From Streptomyces sp. NRRL B-1347 (lineage in GTDB: Bacteria; Actinomycetota; Actinomycetes; Streptomycetales; Streptomycetaceae): a stretch of DNA of 64,000 bases. Each line of letters begins with the position of its first letter. Positions within the stretch are counted from its first letter, which is position 1. Positions 25,430-35,215 of this stretch are shown here, piece by piece. A program made the position numbers and the translations under genes. The notes under the pieces were generated by a model. The model was not told the origin of the DNA and ran no database searches. It saw nothing but the letters and a program-made list of their open reading frames with translations. The stretch is taken from contig NZ_JOJM01000021.1 in assembly GCF_000720325.1 (NCBI RefSeq), forward strand, positions 42,138-106,137. The letters run 5' to 3'.

Positions 25430-26608
25430 ATGTCCAAGACCGCTTACGTCCGTACGAAGCCGCATCTGAACATCGGCACGATGGGCCACGTCGACCACGG
25501 CAAGACCACCCTGACCGCCGCCATCACCAAGGTGCTCAGCGAGCGCGGCACCGGCACGTTCGTGCCCTTCGACCGCATCGACCGCGCGCCCGAGGAGGCC
25601 CAGCGCGGCATCACCATCAACATCGCGCACGTCGAGTACGAGACCGACACGCGCCACTACGCACACGTGGACATGCCCGGTCACGCCGACTACGTCAAGA
25701 ACATGGTGACGGGCGCGGCCCAGCTCGACGGCGCCATCCTCGTGGTCTCGGCGCTCGACGGGATCATGCCGCAGACCGCCGAGCACGTGCTCCTCGCCCG
25801 CCAGGTCGGCGTCGACCACATCGTCGTGGCCCTGAACAAGGCCGACGCGGGCGACGAGGAGCTCACCGACCTCGTGGAGCTGGAGGTGCGCGACCTGCTC
25901 TCCGCGCACGGGTACGGGGGCGAATCCGCGCCCGTGGTCCGGGTCTCGGGCCTCAAGGCGCTGGCGGGCGAGCCCCGTTGGACGGGGGCGATCGAGGCGC
26001 TGCTCGACGCCGTGGACACGTACGTACCGCTGCCGGAGCGCTATGTCGACGCGCCGTTCCTGCTGCCGGTGGAGAACGTCCTGACGATCACCGGTCGCGG
26101 CACGGTCGTCACGGGCGCCGTCGAGCGCGGCACGGTCCGCGTCGGCGACCGCGTCGACGTCCTCGGGGGCGTGGGCGCCGACACGGAGACGGTCGTCACC
26201 GGTCTGGAGACGTTCGGCAAATCCATGGAGTCCGCGCAGGCCGGTGACAACGTGGCGCTGCTGCTGCGCGGCGTGCCCCGCGACGCAGTCCGCCGCGGAC
26301 ACGTGGTCGCCGCCCCCGGCAGCGTCCGGCCGAGTCGCCGCTTCACCGCGCAGGTGTACGTCCTGTCGGCGCGCGAGGGCGGTCGTACGACGCCGGTGGT
26401 GACGGGCTACCGGCCGCAGTTCTACATCCGCACCGCGGACGTGGTCGGGGACATCGACCTCGGCGAGGCCGCCGTGGCCCGCCCCGGCGACACGGTCGCC
26501 ATGACCGTGGAGCTCGGCCGTGACGTCCCGCTGGAGCCGGGGCTCGGCTTCGCGATCCGCGAGGGCGGGCGGACGGTGGGCGCCGGCACGGTGACGGCTG
26601 TCGCCTGA
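25430..26608 (+). CDS. tuf: Elongation factor Tu paralogue
   Basis: A 392-residue EF-Tu with all GTPase motifs: G1 [10 protein letters not shown]2 RGITI, G3 DMPGH, G4 NKAD, G5 SGLKAL, and the C-terminal [13 protein letters not shown] and [13 protein letters not shown]. It differs from housekeeping EF-Tu in several invariant places (DMPGH instead of DCPGH, SGLKAL instead of SALKAL) and is not flanked by rpsL, rpsG, fusA or rpsJ. It therefore looks like the divergent tuf3 type known in some Streptomyces. GGAGAAGGAACC precedes the ATG. Confidence 0.9.
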   Translation: MSKTAYVRTKPHLNIGTMGHVDHGKTTLTAAITKVLSERGTGTFVPFDRIDRAPEEAQRGITINIAHVEYETDTRHYAHVDMPGHADYVKNMVTGAAQLDGAILVVSALDGIMPQTAEHVLLARQVGVDHIVVALNKADAGDEELTDLVELEVRDLLSAHGYGGESAPVVRVSGLKALAGEPRWTGAIEALLDAVDTYVPLPERYVDAPFLLPVENVLTITGRGTVVTGAVERGTVRVGDRVDVLGGVGADTETVVTGLETFGKSMESAQAGDNVALLLRGVPRDAVRRGHVVAAPGSVRPSRRFTAQVYVLSAREGGRTTPVVTGYRPQFYIRTADVVGDIDLGEAAVARPGDTVAMTVELGRDVPLEPGLGFAIREGGRTVGAGTVTAVA

Positions 26609-26629
26609 GGTTCCGGTGAGGGGGGGTTC

Positions 26630-26643
26630 GGCCCGAGGGGGCC
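26630..26643 (+). terminator. GC hairpin after tuf
   Basis: GGCCC and GGGCC arms with a 4-nt loop start 21 bp after the stop codon and are followed by a pyrimidine-rich stretch. A weak terminator candidate. Confidence 0.4.
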
Positions 26644-26740
26644 GGGCCCTCCTTCCGTTCGGTCGCTTCCCTTTCGGCCGCTGGCCCGCTTCTGGCCAGT
26701 GGGGCCGCTTGGGGCTGGTGTCCGCTCGTGGCCGGTGGGA

Positions 26741-26793
26741 CCGCTTCCGGTCGGTGGGGCCGCTTGGCCGGGAGGTCCGCTTCCGGTCGGTGG
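26741..26793. repeat. 17-bp direct repeat in degenerate GGTCCGCTT array
   Basis: CCGCTTCCGGTCGGTGG occurs at 26741-26757 and again at 26777-26793. The surrounding 26655-26815 is built of imperfect versions of the same words and holds no gene. Confidence 0.7.
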
Positions 26794-26862
26794 TCCGCTC
26801 CTGGTGGGTGCGTCCGTGTTCGGCGGGGGTCGTGAGGGGGCGGGGGCGGGCACAATGGGGCG

Positions 26863-27852
<990 letters not shown>

Positions 27853-27977
27853 CCCGTACCGCTCCGGTGCCTGCGCGGGGAGAGGGGAGACGGGGAGACG
27901 CCGTCCCGCGGGACCGGCGGAGCCCCTCTGCCCTGGTGACGGCCTGCGTGCACCCTGGGCAGAGAGGCCGCGGCCCG

Positions 27978-28352
27978 TCACACCCGGGTGTCGTCGAAGT
28001 AGGTGCGGCGCGAGGCGATGAGGACGGTGCCCGCCTCTTCGGTCAGGTCGAAGAAGTCGCTGAAGGACAGGTCGGCCTGCGAGCCGCCGCGGAGGGTGCC
28101 GGTGAAGCGCCCCTCGACCGCCACCTGGCGGTCCGAGTGGAACAGCACTTCGATGGAGTGCTGGCCCTTCGCGATGACGCGACGGCTGGTGTAGAACTCG
28201 CGGAGCTCGGACATCCCCTCGATCACGGGGTAGCCGGGCCGCTTGTAGCGTATCGCCGGGTGGAACAGGTCGAACATTGCCGGGTCTTGGCGGTCGACGC
28301 ACTCGTAGTAGCGGCGGATCAGACTTTCCGGCGTGCTGGCGGGAGCCGTCAT
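27978..28352 (-). CDS. NTF2-like / SnoaL-like protein
   Basis: A 124-residue single-domain protein (PESLIRRYYECVDRQDPAMF, then DLFHPAIRYKRPGYPVIEGM) of the SnoaL-like fold. This size is common for ketosteroid-isomerase-like enzymes and ligand binders. Downstream is convergent with the spermidine-synthase-like gene; upstream is a 926-bp gap. Function not deducible. Confidence 0.82.
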   Translation of the reverse strand: MTAPASTPESLIRRYYECVDRQDPAMFDLFHPAIRYKRPGYPVIEGMSELREFYTSRRVIAKGQHSIEVLFHSDRQVAVEGRFTGTLRGGSQADLSFSDFFDLTEEAGTVLIASRRTYFDDTRV

Positions 28353-29278
28353 ATCAGGGTGTCTCCGTCCTTGGTTTCGTCAACTGGGGCAGCCTGGTTC
28401 TCGGGCAGCTCTAACGAAAGATGACGCGGTTCTCCAGTGCGGCGTCGATCTCGCACCTGGCCCGTACAAGTACGCGGAAGGCTAACAGGGGGGTGCTGCC
28501 CCATTCGGCGAGGTCGCTCTATTGCGTCGATGGGGCCTGGCCCAAAACCGGCAGTCGCCGTATGGCCGCTGGTGGCGCGGAAGTTGCCCGCATGTCACCG
28601 CGCTCGGATGCCGGGTCCGGCAGCTGTTTTCCGTGAACACTCGGATTTCTCACGGCGGTTCGCGCCGGTCAATCGAGTGCGTTGGCATGATCGCGCCATT
28701 CGGATGCGCTGATTCCCCCTTGTGTCGTTCTTCGGGAGCAGGTGAGCCCAAACCGACGAGCATAAGAGGGTTCTGCAATTTCGACTCCGCGTGACACCGA
28801 AAGGGAGAGGGCCCAGACGGAATTCTAACGGGCCTGCTCGATCGAGCTCGGATGGCGCGGGGCATTCCTGGATGGCCGGAAAGAGGCCGATGTTCGCTGC
28901 CGGTAACCGTGCTCGTGCGAAGGGGGCGCCTTGTCGCCGCCGGGCGGTGGTCCGGGCGTCCTCGTCGTCGCGGGCGCCCGGACTCGGGCAGGCCGGATCC
29001 CGTGCCGGGCTGTCCCGTCACGCAGGACATTTCTCATGGGGCGCCCGCCCTGGTGGATCATGTCATTTGCCCGTCAATTCGGGCGTAATACTTGGAAAGC
29101 GGGATGAATCTCCCGGACTCGATGCCTCGCGGATCGGCGCTTCGTGGATCAGCGGCGCGTGGATCAGCGGCTCGTGGATCGGCGGCTCGCGGCCGGGCGG
29201 TGAACGGACTCCGCCCACCTGCCCCGAAGCGGGGAGGTGGGCGGAGGGTGGAGAACAGCGGGCCCGGGGCCGGGGGCG
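28353..29278. other. 926-bp gap of lower GC, no supported gene
   Basis: Base composition is visibly less GC-rich than the flanks between about 28360 and 29110. Open frames in either direction show random codon use and Ser/Arg-rich translations. A 15-bp imperfect tandem array closes the gap at 29125-29200. It may be a long regulatory region or remnant of acquired DNA. Confidence 0.55.
29125..29200. repeat. Imperfect 15-bp tandem repeats
   Basis: About five copies of a GCTCGTGGATCAGCG-like unit lie just downstream of the gene ending at 29279. Confidence 0.7.
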
Positions 29279-30358
29279 TCAGGACTCGTTGGGCGCGCCG
29301 TGCAGGCGCACCGTGGCGAGGATCTGCTTCACCAGAGAGTCGGGCACCTCGCCCTTCACGCCCTTCGCGCCGTGCAGCGTCCATGCGACGTAGTCGCCGG
29401 CGTCGTTCTTGAAGGAGAAGGTCGTGGCCTTGCCGTTGGAGTCGCACTTGCCCGAGCCGGGGTCGCCGACCGACGTCGTGGTGACGACGCTGCCCTGGAC
29501 GCCCGACTTGGTGGTGTAGGACTCCACCTTGCCGATCTTGATGTTCTTCTTGTCGGCCTTCTTCTGGCTGGTGTAGCCGCCGAAGACCCACCACGCGGAG
29601 TCGTTGCGGGCGACTTCCTTGGTGCTCTTGGCGCCGTTCTGGCCCTTGGTGCCGACGCTGGCGAGCGAGGAGTCGTTCACGCGCCCGTCCTTGTCCTCGT
29701 CGGACGAGCACCACTTCTCTTTGTAGAAGGCCGGGGCGGACATGATGATCAGCGGCTTGGAGCCGTCGCCCTTGTTGTGGTCCTCGTAGCCGACGAATGT
29801 GTCGGGGGTCTTGACCGTCCAGTCGGGCGGCACGTCGAAGGCGGTGCCCCACTTGGGGTTCACCACGACCTGCCAGCCGGGGACGGTCGGCTTGGGGTCG
29901 TTGCCTGTGCCGCGCGGGTTGTCGTCGTCCGACGGCTTGGGGCTCGGCTTCTTGGTGGCCGACTTGGACGGCTTGGGGGCCGCCGTGTCGGACTCGCCGT
30001 CGTCGCCGCCGAAGACCAGGAAGCCGGTCACGCCCGCGGCCACGACGACGGCGCCCGCGGCGACGAGGGCCGTGACCTTCGTCCGGTTGCCGCCGCCGTT
30101 GCCCCCGCCGCCGCCCGCGTCCGGGCCGCCGGGCCGCGCCGTCCCCATCGGGAACGTCGGGGCGCCCCACTGGGGCTGCCCGGCGGTGGGCGGGCCCGCC
30201 GCCGGCTGCCCCCCGGTCGGCTGCTGATACGGGTTCGGCTGCTGGTAGCCGGGCTGCTGGTACGGGTTGGGCTGCTGGTACCCAGGCTGCTGATATGGGT
30301 TCGAACCCGGACTTTGCGGGTTCTGCTCGCCCCCGGGCGGCTGCTGTTCTGGCCACAT
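29279..30358 (-). CDS. Membrane-anchored exported protein, paralogue 1 of 3
   Basis: A 359-residue protein. A cytoplasmic N-terminus of PYQQPGYQQPN repeats and Gly-rich linker leads to NRTKVTAL and one transmembrane helix (VAAGAVVVAAGVTGFLVFGG), then a Ser/Thr/Pro/Lys linker and a ~210-residue outer domain beginning PTVPGWQVVVNPKWGTAFDV. Two cysteines (WCSSDEDKDGR and GKCDSNGKA) are conserved in all three copies and probably pair. The start MWPEQQPPGG is shared with the neighbours. Function unknown; possibly a surface or lipid/solute-binding protein. Confidence 0.82.
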   Translation of the reverse strand: MWPEQQPPGGEQNPQSPGSNPYQQPGYQQPNPYQQPGYQQPNPYQQPTGGQPAAGPPTAGQPQWGAPTFPMGTARPGGPDAGGGGGNGGGNRTKVTALVAAGAVVVAAGVTGFLVFGGDDGESDTAAPKPSKSATKKPSPKPSDDDNPRGTGNDPKPTVPGWQVVVNPKWGTAFDVPPDWTVKTPDTFVGYEDHNKGDGSKPLIIMSAPAFYKEKWCSSDEDKDGRVNDSSLASVGTKGQNGAKSTKEVARNDSAWWVFGGYTSQKKADKKNIKIGKVESYTTKSGVQGSVVTTTSVGDPGSGKCDSNGKATTFSFKNDAGDYVAWTLHGAKGVKGEVPDSLVKQILATVRLHGAPNES

Positions 30359-30366
30359 GGCGAGTA

Positions 30367-30372
30367 ACCATA
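30367..30372 (-). promoter_or_regulatory. -10 box, leaderless, paralogue 1
   Basis: TATGGT lies exactly 8 nt before the ATG at 30358; no ribosome-binding site. The same spacing is kept in all three paralogues. Confidence 0.55.
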
Positions 30373-30554
30373 GATGGGCTCGGGCCCCAGGTGCCACGCC
30401 CGGTCGGCGGGCGGACGGGCACCGGGCAGGACCTCGTACGAAGCCGTGACGAAGTGGTGAAGAAGCGGTGGACGGGCGTCGACGTACGGCGTGGTACGTC
30501 AATGAATGCCCGTTGCCTCCGCTAGTGCCCCGGTACGTCAGGGATCGGTGCGGT

Positions 30555-31589
30555 TCACGACTCCGTCGCGTCGCCGTGCAGACGTACCGTGCTGAGGATC
30601 TTCATGATCGTCTCGGTCGGGATCTCCTCCTTGACGCCCTTCGCGCCGTAGAGGCTCCACGCCACGTAGTCGCCCTCGGCGTTCTTGAAGCCGAACGTGA
30701 TGGCCTTGCCGTCCGACGCGCACTTGCCCTTCTGGGGCGTGTTCTGCGAGCGGGACCAGGCGATGCTGCCCTTGATGCCCGCCTTCGTGGTGTACGGCTT
30801 CGCCTTCTCGTCGAAGGACAGGCTCTTCTTGTCCGGCTGGGTGTAGCCGCCGAACACCCACCAGGCGACCTGGTTCACCGCGACCTCGTCGGTGTTCTTG
30901 GCGCCGTTCGCCCCCTTGGTGCCGACCGCGCCGAGCGCCTTGTCCTCGGTCCTGCCGTCCTTGTCCTCGTCGGAGGTGCACCACTTCGACTTGAAGTACG
31001 CGGGCGCCGACATGGTCATCAGCGGCTTGCCGGTCTTGACGTCCTCGAACGCGACGATCGCGCCCGGCTTCCTGACGTCCCAGTCCGGCGGCACGTCGAA
31101 GGCGGTGCCCCACCGCGGGTTCACCACGACCTGCCAGCCGGGGACGGTCGGCTTCGGGTCGCCCGCCGTGCCGCGCTCGCTGTCGTCGCCGTCGGTCGCG
31201 CCGGAACCGGGCTTCGCGGCGGCGGACCTGGACGGCTTGCCGTCGGCCTGCGGGGACTTCCCGCCCTTGTCGTCGTCCTTGTCGCCCAGGAGCAGGAAGC
31301 CGGTCACGCCCGCGGCCACGACGACGGCCGTCGCCGCGACGATGGCGATGACCTTGGTCCTGTTCCCGCCACCGCCACCGCTGCCGCCGTCGCCCGCCGG
31401 CGCCTGCGGCACGCCCGAGGGGGCCGTCGGCGCGCTCCACTGGCCGGGCTGCCCGGCCTGCTGGTACGGCGAAGGCTGCTGGTACCCCGGCTGCTGATAG
31501 GGGTTGGGCTGTTGGTAACCCGGCTGCTGGTACGGGTTCTGCTGCTGCGGGTTCTGCTCGCCCCCGGGCGGCTGCTGTCCTTGCCACAT
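30555..31589 (-). CDS. Membrane-anchored exported protein, paralogue 2 of 3
   Basis: A 344-residue version of the same design: Gln/Pro/Tyr-repeat N-terminus (NPYQQPGYQQPN), NRTKVIAIV and a transmembrane helix, linker, and the outer domain with PTVPGWQVVVNPRWGTAFDV, the Cys pair (KWCTSDEDKDGR, KGKCASDGKA) and C-terminal AWSLYGAKGVKEEIP. It is closest to paralogue 1. The gene ends 196 bp upstream of paralogue 1, each having its own promoter-like hexamer. Confidence 0.82.
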   Translation of the reverse strand: MWQGQQPPGGEQNPQQQNPYQQPGYQQPNPYQQPGYQQPSPYQQAGQPGQWSAPTAPSGVPQAPAGDGGSGGGGGNRTKVIAIVAATAVVVAAGVTGFLLLGDKDDDKGGKSPQADGKPSRSAAAKPGSGATDGDDSERGTAGDPKPTVPGWQVVVNPRWGTAFDVPPDWDVRKPGAIVAFEDVKTGKPLMTMSAPAYFKSKWCTSDEDKDGRTEDKALGAVGTKGANGAKNTDEVAVNQVAWWVFGGYTQPDKKSLSFDEKAKPYTTKAGIKGSIAWSRSQNTPQKGKCASDGKAITFGFKNAEGDYVAWSLYGAKGVKEEIPTETIMKILSTVRLHGDATES

Positions 31590-31597
31590 GGCCGGTA

Positions 31598-31603
31598 ACC
31601 CTA
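31598..31603 (-). promoter_or_regulatory. -10 box, leaderless, paralogue 2
   Basis: TAGGGT, 8 nt before the ATG at 31589. The following TACCGGCC resembles TACTCGCC of paralogue 1. Confidence 0.55.
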
Positions 31604-31648
31604 CGTGTGCCTGGCTGACGTGTTCACAACCACCCCGGGAGCGGTCCG

Positions 31649-32629
31649 TCAGCCCTTCTCCTGTGACCGGTACTCGCGCACCGTGCGCAGGACGGCGCGC
31701 ACCGTTCGGTCGGGGATCTCCTCCTTGACGCCCTTCACGCCGTGGAAGGACCAGGAGAGGAACTCGCCCTCGGAGTTCTTGAAGCCGAACGTGGTGGCCT
31801 TGCCGTCCGTGTCGCACGCGCCCTTCTTCTCGACGCCGGAGGAAGTGGCCGTCACCAGGCTGCCCTTGAGGCCCGACGCGGTGGTGTAGGACTCCGCGGG
31901 GCCGGTGGTCACCTTCTTCTTGTCGGGCTGCGCGTACCCGCCGTAGACCCAGGCCGTCGCGTTCGTACGGGCGATCTCCGCCGTGCTGCGGGCGGTCTTG
32001 TTGCGCTTGGTGCCCGCGAGGCCGAGCGGTGTGTGCTCCTTGCTGCCGTCCTTGTCGTCGTCCGACGCGCACCAGCGCTCCTTGAGGACGGCGGGGGCGA
32101 GCATGGCGACGAGGGGCGTGTCCGACGGGTCGTCCTCCTCCGAGACCCAGGTGGCGAAGTCCGCCGACTTCAGGTCCCACTGCGCCGGCACGTCGAAGGC
32201 GAGCCCGTCCCTGGGGTTCACGACGGTCTTCCAGCCCGGCACCGTCGGCTCGGGCGCGCCGTCCGTCCCGCGGTCGTCGGAGTCCTCGGGCTCGGCGGGG
32301 CGGGGCGCCTTGCCGGTGGACCGGGTCGGACCGGGCGCCGCCGAGTCGTCCTCGTCGCCGCCGAGGAGCACGGCGCCGGTGACGGCCGCGGCCACGACGA
32401 CCGCCGCCGCGGCGGCGATGGCGATCACCTTGGTCCTGGGGCCGCCCCCGCCCGGCGGGACGGCGGACGCCGTCGGCGCGTTCCACGGCTCCTGTGGCGA
32501 GGGGGCGGGGCCTTGCTCCTGGTACGGGTTCGGCTGCTGGTAGCCGGGCTGTCGGTACGGGTTCGGGTCCTGGCCCCGGCCGGGGCTCGGCTGCTGGGGT
32601 CCATCGGGTCGATCTTGTCCTGGCCACAT
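31649..32629 (-). CDS. Membrane-anchored exported protein, paralogue 3 of 3
   Basis: A 326-residue, more divergent copy. The N-terminus has fewer repeats (PNPYRQPGYQQPNPYQEQG), then PRTKVIAIAA with a transmembrane helix, an acidic linker, and the outer domain (PTVPGWKTVVNPRDGLAFDV; Cys in RWCASDDDKDGS and KGACDTDGKA; SFHGVKGVKEEIP). The divergence order suggests this is the oldest copy or under different selection. It is 59 bp upstream of paralogue 2. Confidence 0.82.
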   Translation of the reverse strand: MWPGQDRPDGPQQPSPGRGQDPNPYRQPGYQQPNPYQEQGPAPSPQEPWNAPTASAVPPGGGGPRTKVIAIAAAAAVVVAAAVTGAVLLGGDEDDSAAPGPTRSTGKAPRPAEPEDSDDRGTDGAPEPTVPGWKTVVNPRDGLAFDVPAQWDLKSADFATWVSEEDDPSDTPLVAMLAPAVLKERWCASDDDKDGSKEHTPLGLAGTKRNKTARSTAEIARTNATAWVYGGYAQPDKKKVTTGPAESYTTASGLKGSLVTATSSGVEKKGACDTDGKATTFGFKNSEGEFLSWSFHGVKGVKEEIPDRTVRAVLRTVREYRSQEKG

Positions 32630-32637
32630 GGGCGTCC

Positions 32638-32643
32638 ACGATA
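32638..32643 (-). promoter_or_regulatory. -10 box, leaderless, paralogue 3
   Basis: TATCGT, again 8 nt before the ATG at 32629. Confidence 0.5.
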
Positions 32644-32711
32644 GGCCCGAAGGGAACGGCTGTTCGCGCAAGCCTGGTCAAGCTCGGCTACTCGTGGGTA
32701 ACATCCCGGTC

Positions 32712-33170
32712 ATGAGCGCAGACCAGATGTCGATCGGCGAGATGCTCGCCGCCACCGTGCCGATGGCCCGGACCCTCAACCTGGAGTTCCTCGAGACGAC
32801 GGCCGAGCGCGCCGTGGTCGTCCTTCCGGACCAGGCGGACTACCACAACCACGTGGGCGGGCCGCACGCCGGCGCCATGTTCACCCTGGGGGAGTCCGCG
32901 AGCGGGGCCATCGTGCTCGCCGCGTTCGGGGACCAGCTCTCGCGGGCCGTGCCGCTCGCGGTGAGCGCCGACATCGCGTACAAGAAGCTCGCGATGGGAG
33001 TGGTCAAGGCCACCGCGACGCTGGGGCGGCCGGTCGCCGACGTCGTCGCCGAGCTGGATGCCGGGCAGCGCCCCGAGTTCCCGGTGGCCATCGCCATCAC
33101 CCGCGAGGACGGTGCCGTGACCGGCGAGATGACCGTGACCTGGACCCTGCGGCCCAACGAGCCGAAGTAG
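32712..33170 (+). CDS. Hotdog-fold DUF4442/PaaI-type thioesterase
   Basis: A 152-residue hotdog protein. The active-site-type loop HNHVGGPHAGAMFTLGESAS and the later strand VPLAVSADIAYKKLAMG fit DUF4442/YiiD C-terminal-like acyl-CoA thioesterases. It probably hydrolyses an acyl-CoA; the chain is unknown. ATG at 32712. It is divergent from paralogue 3 of the exported proteins. Confidence 0.85.
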   Translation: MSADQMSIGEMLAATVPMARTLNLEFLETTAERAVVVLPDQADYHNHVGGPHAGAMFTLGESASGAIVLAAFGDQLSRAVPLAVSADIAYKKLAMGVVKATATLGRPVADVVAELDAGQRPEFPVAIAITREDGAVTGEMTVTWTLRPNEPK

Positions 33171-33240
33171 CGGCGACTCCTGGACCGGCCGGGCTCCCCG
33201 ACTGCCGGGCTCCCCGACTGCCGGGCCAGGCCGGGTACTT

Positions 33241-33258
33241 CTGAGTAGGAGTACTCAG
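33241..33258. promoter_or_regulatory. Inverted repeat upstream of the small membrane gene
   Basis: CTGAGTA and TACTCAG are perfectly complementary around GGAG, 36 bp before the start at 33294. A probable regulator site. Confidence 0.5.
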
Positions 33259-33293
33259 GCGGCCCCCGGCCGGGGGCCGCGAGGATCGGCGGC

Positions 33294-33737
33294 ATGGACC
33301 TGCCGATCGCGCCGCCCGCCTTCGACGCCTCCGCCCGCACCCGGGCCGACACCGGGCCCGACGTCGGCGCGGCCGTCGGGCTCCTCGTGGCCGAAGTGCT
33401 CGTCCTCGCGGGGATCCTGGCGGTGTGGATCGCGAGCGGACTCACCTTCGACCCCGTGGCCCGCGCCGAGTACGACCGCCTCGACGGCCATCTCGTCGCC
33501 TCCGCCTGCGTGGGCGGTCTCGCGCTGCTCGCCACCGCCGTGGCGATCCGCGTCCGGGCCCCGGTGACCGCGTGGAGCCAGGGGTTCATGGTGGCGGTGA
33601 TCACCGTGGCCGTCCTCGCCGGGTTCTCGTACCAGCGGCACGAGGACGAGGTGCGGCGGCCCGCGCCCGCCTGGACGGGGCAGACCGGCTGCCGCAGCGG
33701 CGGGGACAGCGACGAGTGCGCGGCCACGGGGCGCTGA
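33294..33737 (+). CDS. Small membrane protein
   Basis: A 147-residue protein with three hydrophobic segments (GLLVAEVLVLAGILAVWIAS, then ACVGGLALLATAVAI, then GFMVAVITVAVLAGF) and a short C-terminal tail with two Cys. It matches the general form of short Streptomyces membrane proteins of unknown function (DUF6234-like by memory). An inverted repeat lies in its promoter region. Confidence 0.72.
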   Translation: MDLPIAPPAFDASARTRADTGPDVGAAVGLLVAEVLVLAGILAVWIASGLTFDPVARAEYDRLDGHLVASACVGGLALLATAVAIRVRAPVTAWSQGFMVAVITVAVLAGFSYQRHEDEVRRPAPAWTGQTGCRSGGDSDECAATGR

Positions 33738-33775
33738 GGCGGCGCGCGGGGGCCGATGCGTGAGCGGGTAGGCTT

Positions 33776-33808
33776 CCCCGGCGTGCGCGATCATCGCGCA
33801 CGCCGGGG
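33776..33808. terminator. Strong 15-bp hairpin between two genes
   Basis: Perfect 15-bp arms (CCCCGGCGTGCGCGA and its complement) surround TCA. It separates the small membrane gene from the downstream DedA gene and may be a terminator or attenuator; no T-run follows. Confidence 0.6.
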
Positions 33809-33837
33809 GAGTCATCCGCACACGGAAGGAACCGGGG

Positions 33838-34476
33838 TTGCACGTCCAGGAGTGGCTGGAGCACGTACCCGCCGTCAGCGTCTACGCGCTCGTCGGCCTC
33901 GTCATCGGCCTGGAGTCACTGGGCATTCCGCTGCCGGGCGAGATCGTCCTCGTCTCCGCCGCGCTCCTGTCGTCGCAGCACGGCGACGTGAACCCGGTGG
34001 TGCTCGGCATCTGCGCCACCGCGGGGGCCGTGATCGGCGACTCCATCGGCTACGCCATCGGCCGCAAGGGCGGCAGACCGCTCCTTGGCTGGCTGGAGCG
34101 GAAGTTCCCCAAGCACTTCAGCGCGGCGAACGTCGGCAGCGCCGAGCGCTCCTTCCAGAAGTGGGGCATGTGGGCGGTCTTCTTCGGCCGCTTCGTCGCG
34201 CTCCTGCGCATCTTCGCGGGTCCGCTCGCGGGCGTCCTGCGCATGCCGTACTGGAAGTTCTTCACCGCCAACGTGCTCGGCGGCATCATCTGGGCGGGCG
34301 GCACCACCGCCGTCATCTACTACATCGGCGTGGTCGCCGAGGACTGGCTGAAGCGCTTCTCCTACGTCGGCCTCGGCATCGCGGTGCTCATCGGCATCGG
34401 CTCGATGCTGCTGGTCAAGCGGCGGGCCAAGAAGGCCGCCGAGGAGTACGCGGCGAGCGAGGCCGCGGCCACGTAG
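33838..34476 (+). CDS. DedA family membrane protein
   Basis: A 212-residue DedA/SNARE-associated protein. The motifs are E-x-x-x-x-P-G-E (LESLGIPLPGEIVLVSAALL) near residue 25 and FGRFVALLRIFAGPLAGVLRM near 120, plus a C-terminal GGIIWAGG segment. DedA proteins act as lipid flippases/scramblases in membrane homeostasis. The start is TTG at 33838, with GGAAGGA 8 nt upstream. Confidence 0.92.
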   Translation: MHVQEWLEHVPAVSVYALVGLVIGLESLGIPLPGEIVLVSAALLSSQHGDVNPVVLGICATAGAVIGDSIGYAIGRKGGRPLLGWLERKFPKHFSAANVGSAERSFQKWGMWAVFFGRFVALLRIFAGPLAGVLRMPYWKFFTANVLGGIIWAGGTTAVIYYIGVVAEDWLKRFSYVGLGIAVLIGIGSMLLVKRRAKKAAEEYAASEAAAT

Positions 34477-34542
34477 GCATTCCGCACGGGCGGCCGGGGG
34501 CGGGCTCCGCTTCCGGCCGCCCGTGCGTGCGGCCGCACGTGC

Positions 34543-35079
34543 TCAGTCCTCCTGGGCGTGCGCGGCGCGGTGGGCCTTCGCGAGCTCCACGTACATCGCG
34601 CCGTTGAGCGAGATGCCCGCGCGCTCCTCCTCGGTGAGCTGCCGCTTCACCTTGGCGGGGACGCCCGCCACGAGCGAACCCGGCGGCACCTCCATGCCCT
34701 GCGGCACCAGGGCCTGCGCGGCGACCAGCGAACCGGCGCCGATCACGGCGCCGTTGAGGATCGTCGCGCCCATGCCGACGAGGCAGTCGTCCTCGACGGT
34801 GCAGCCGTGCACGACGGCGTTGTGGCCGACCGAGACCCGCTCGCCGATGGTGACCGGGAAACCGGGGTCCACGTGCAGGCTGCAGTTGTCCTGGATGTTG
34901 CTGTCGGCGCCGATCTCGATGGGCCCGCAGTCGGCGCGCAGGACCGCCCCGTACCAGGTGCTCGCGCCCGCGTGCAGCGTCACGTCACCGATCACCACGG
35001 ACGTGGGCGCGGTGAACGCCTCCGGGTCGATCCGGGGGTCCTTGCCGCCGATGCCCATGACGAGTGCCTGGTGACTCAT
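34543..35079 (-). CDS. Gamma-class carbonic anhydrase family protein
   Basis: A 178-residue left-handed beta-helix protein with hexapeptide repeats. The three metal-binding histidines are His69 (CSLHVDPG), His86 and His91 (SVGHNAVVHGC), so the zinc or iron site is intact. Activity in this YrdA/PaaY-like branch is variable. AAGGAGAG precedes the ATG. Confidence 0.92.
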   Translation of the reverse strand: MSHQALVMGIGGKDPRIDPEAFTAPTSVVIGDVTLHAGASTWYGAVLRADCGPIEIGADSNIQDNCSLHVDPGFPVTIGERVSVGHNAVVHGCTVEDDCLVGMGATILNGAVIGAGSLVAAQALVPQGMEVPPGSLVAGVPAKVKRQLTEEERAGISLNGAMYVELAKAHRAAHAQED

Positions 35080-35215
35080 CGCTCTCTCCTTGGATCGTTG
35101 CGTCCGTCGCGCCTGAGCGAACCGTACGGGACCCCGGCCGCCGCCCGGCGGTGTGGGGCGAAGATCACAGGCGGTGGGAGTGCTCGCCCCGCGCGGGGCT
35201 GAGTAACGTGAGCGC

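Noticed and set aside
23362..25437. 691-residue minus-strand open frame across thiolase, TVP38 and AlkD-like genes
   Set aside because: It crosses three well-supported genes in different orientations and its translation has no family features.
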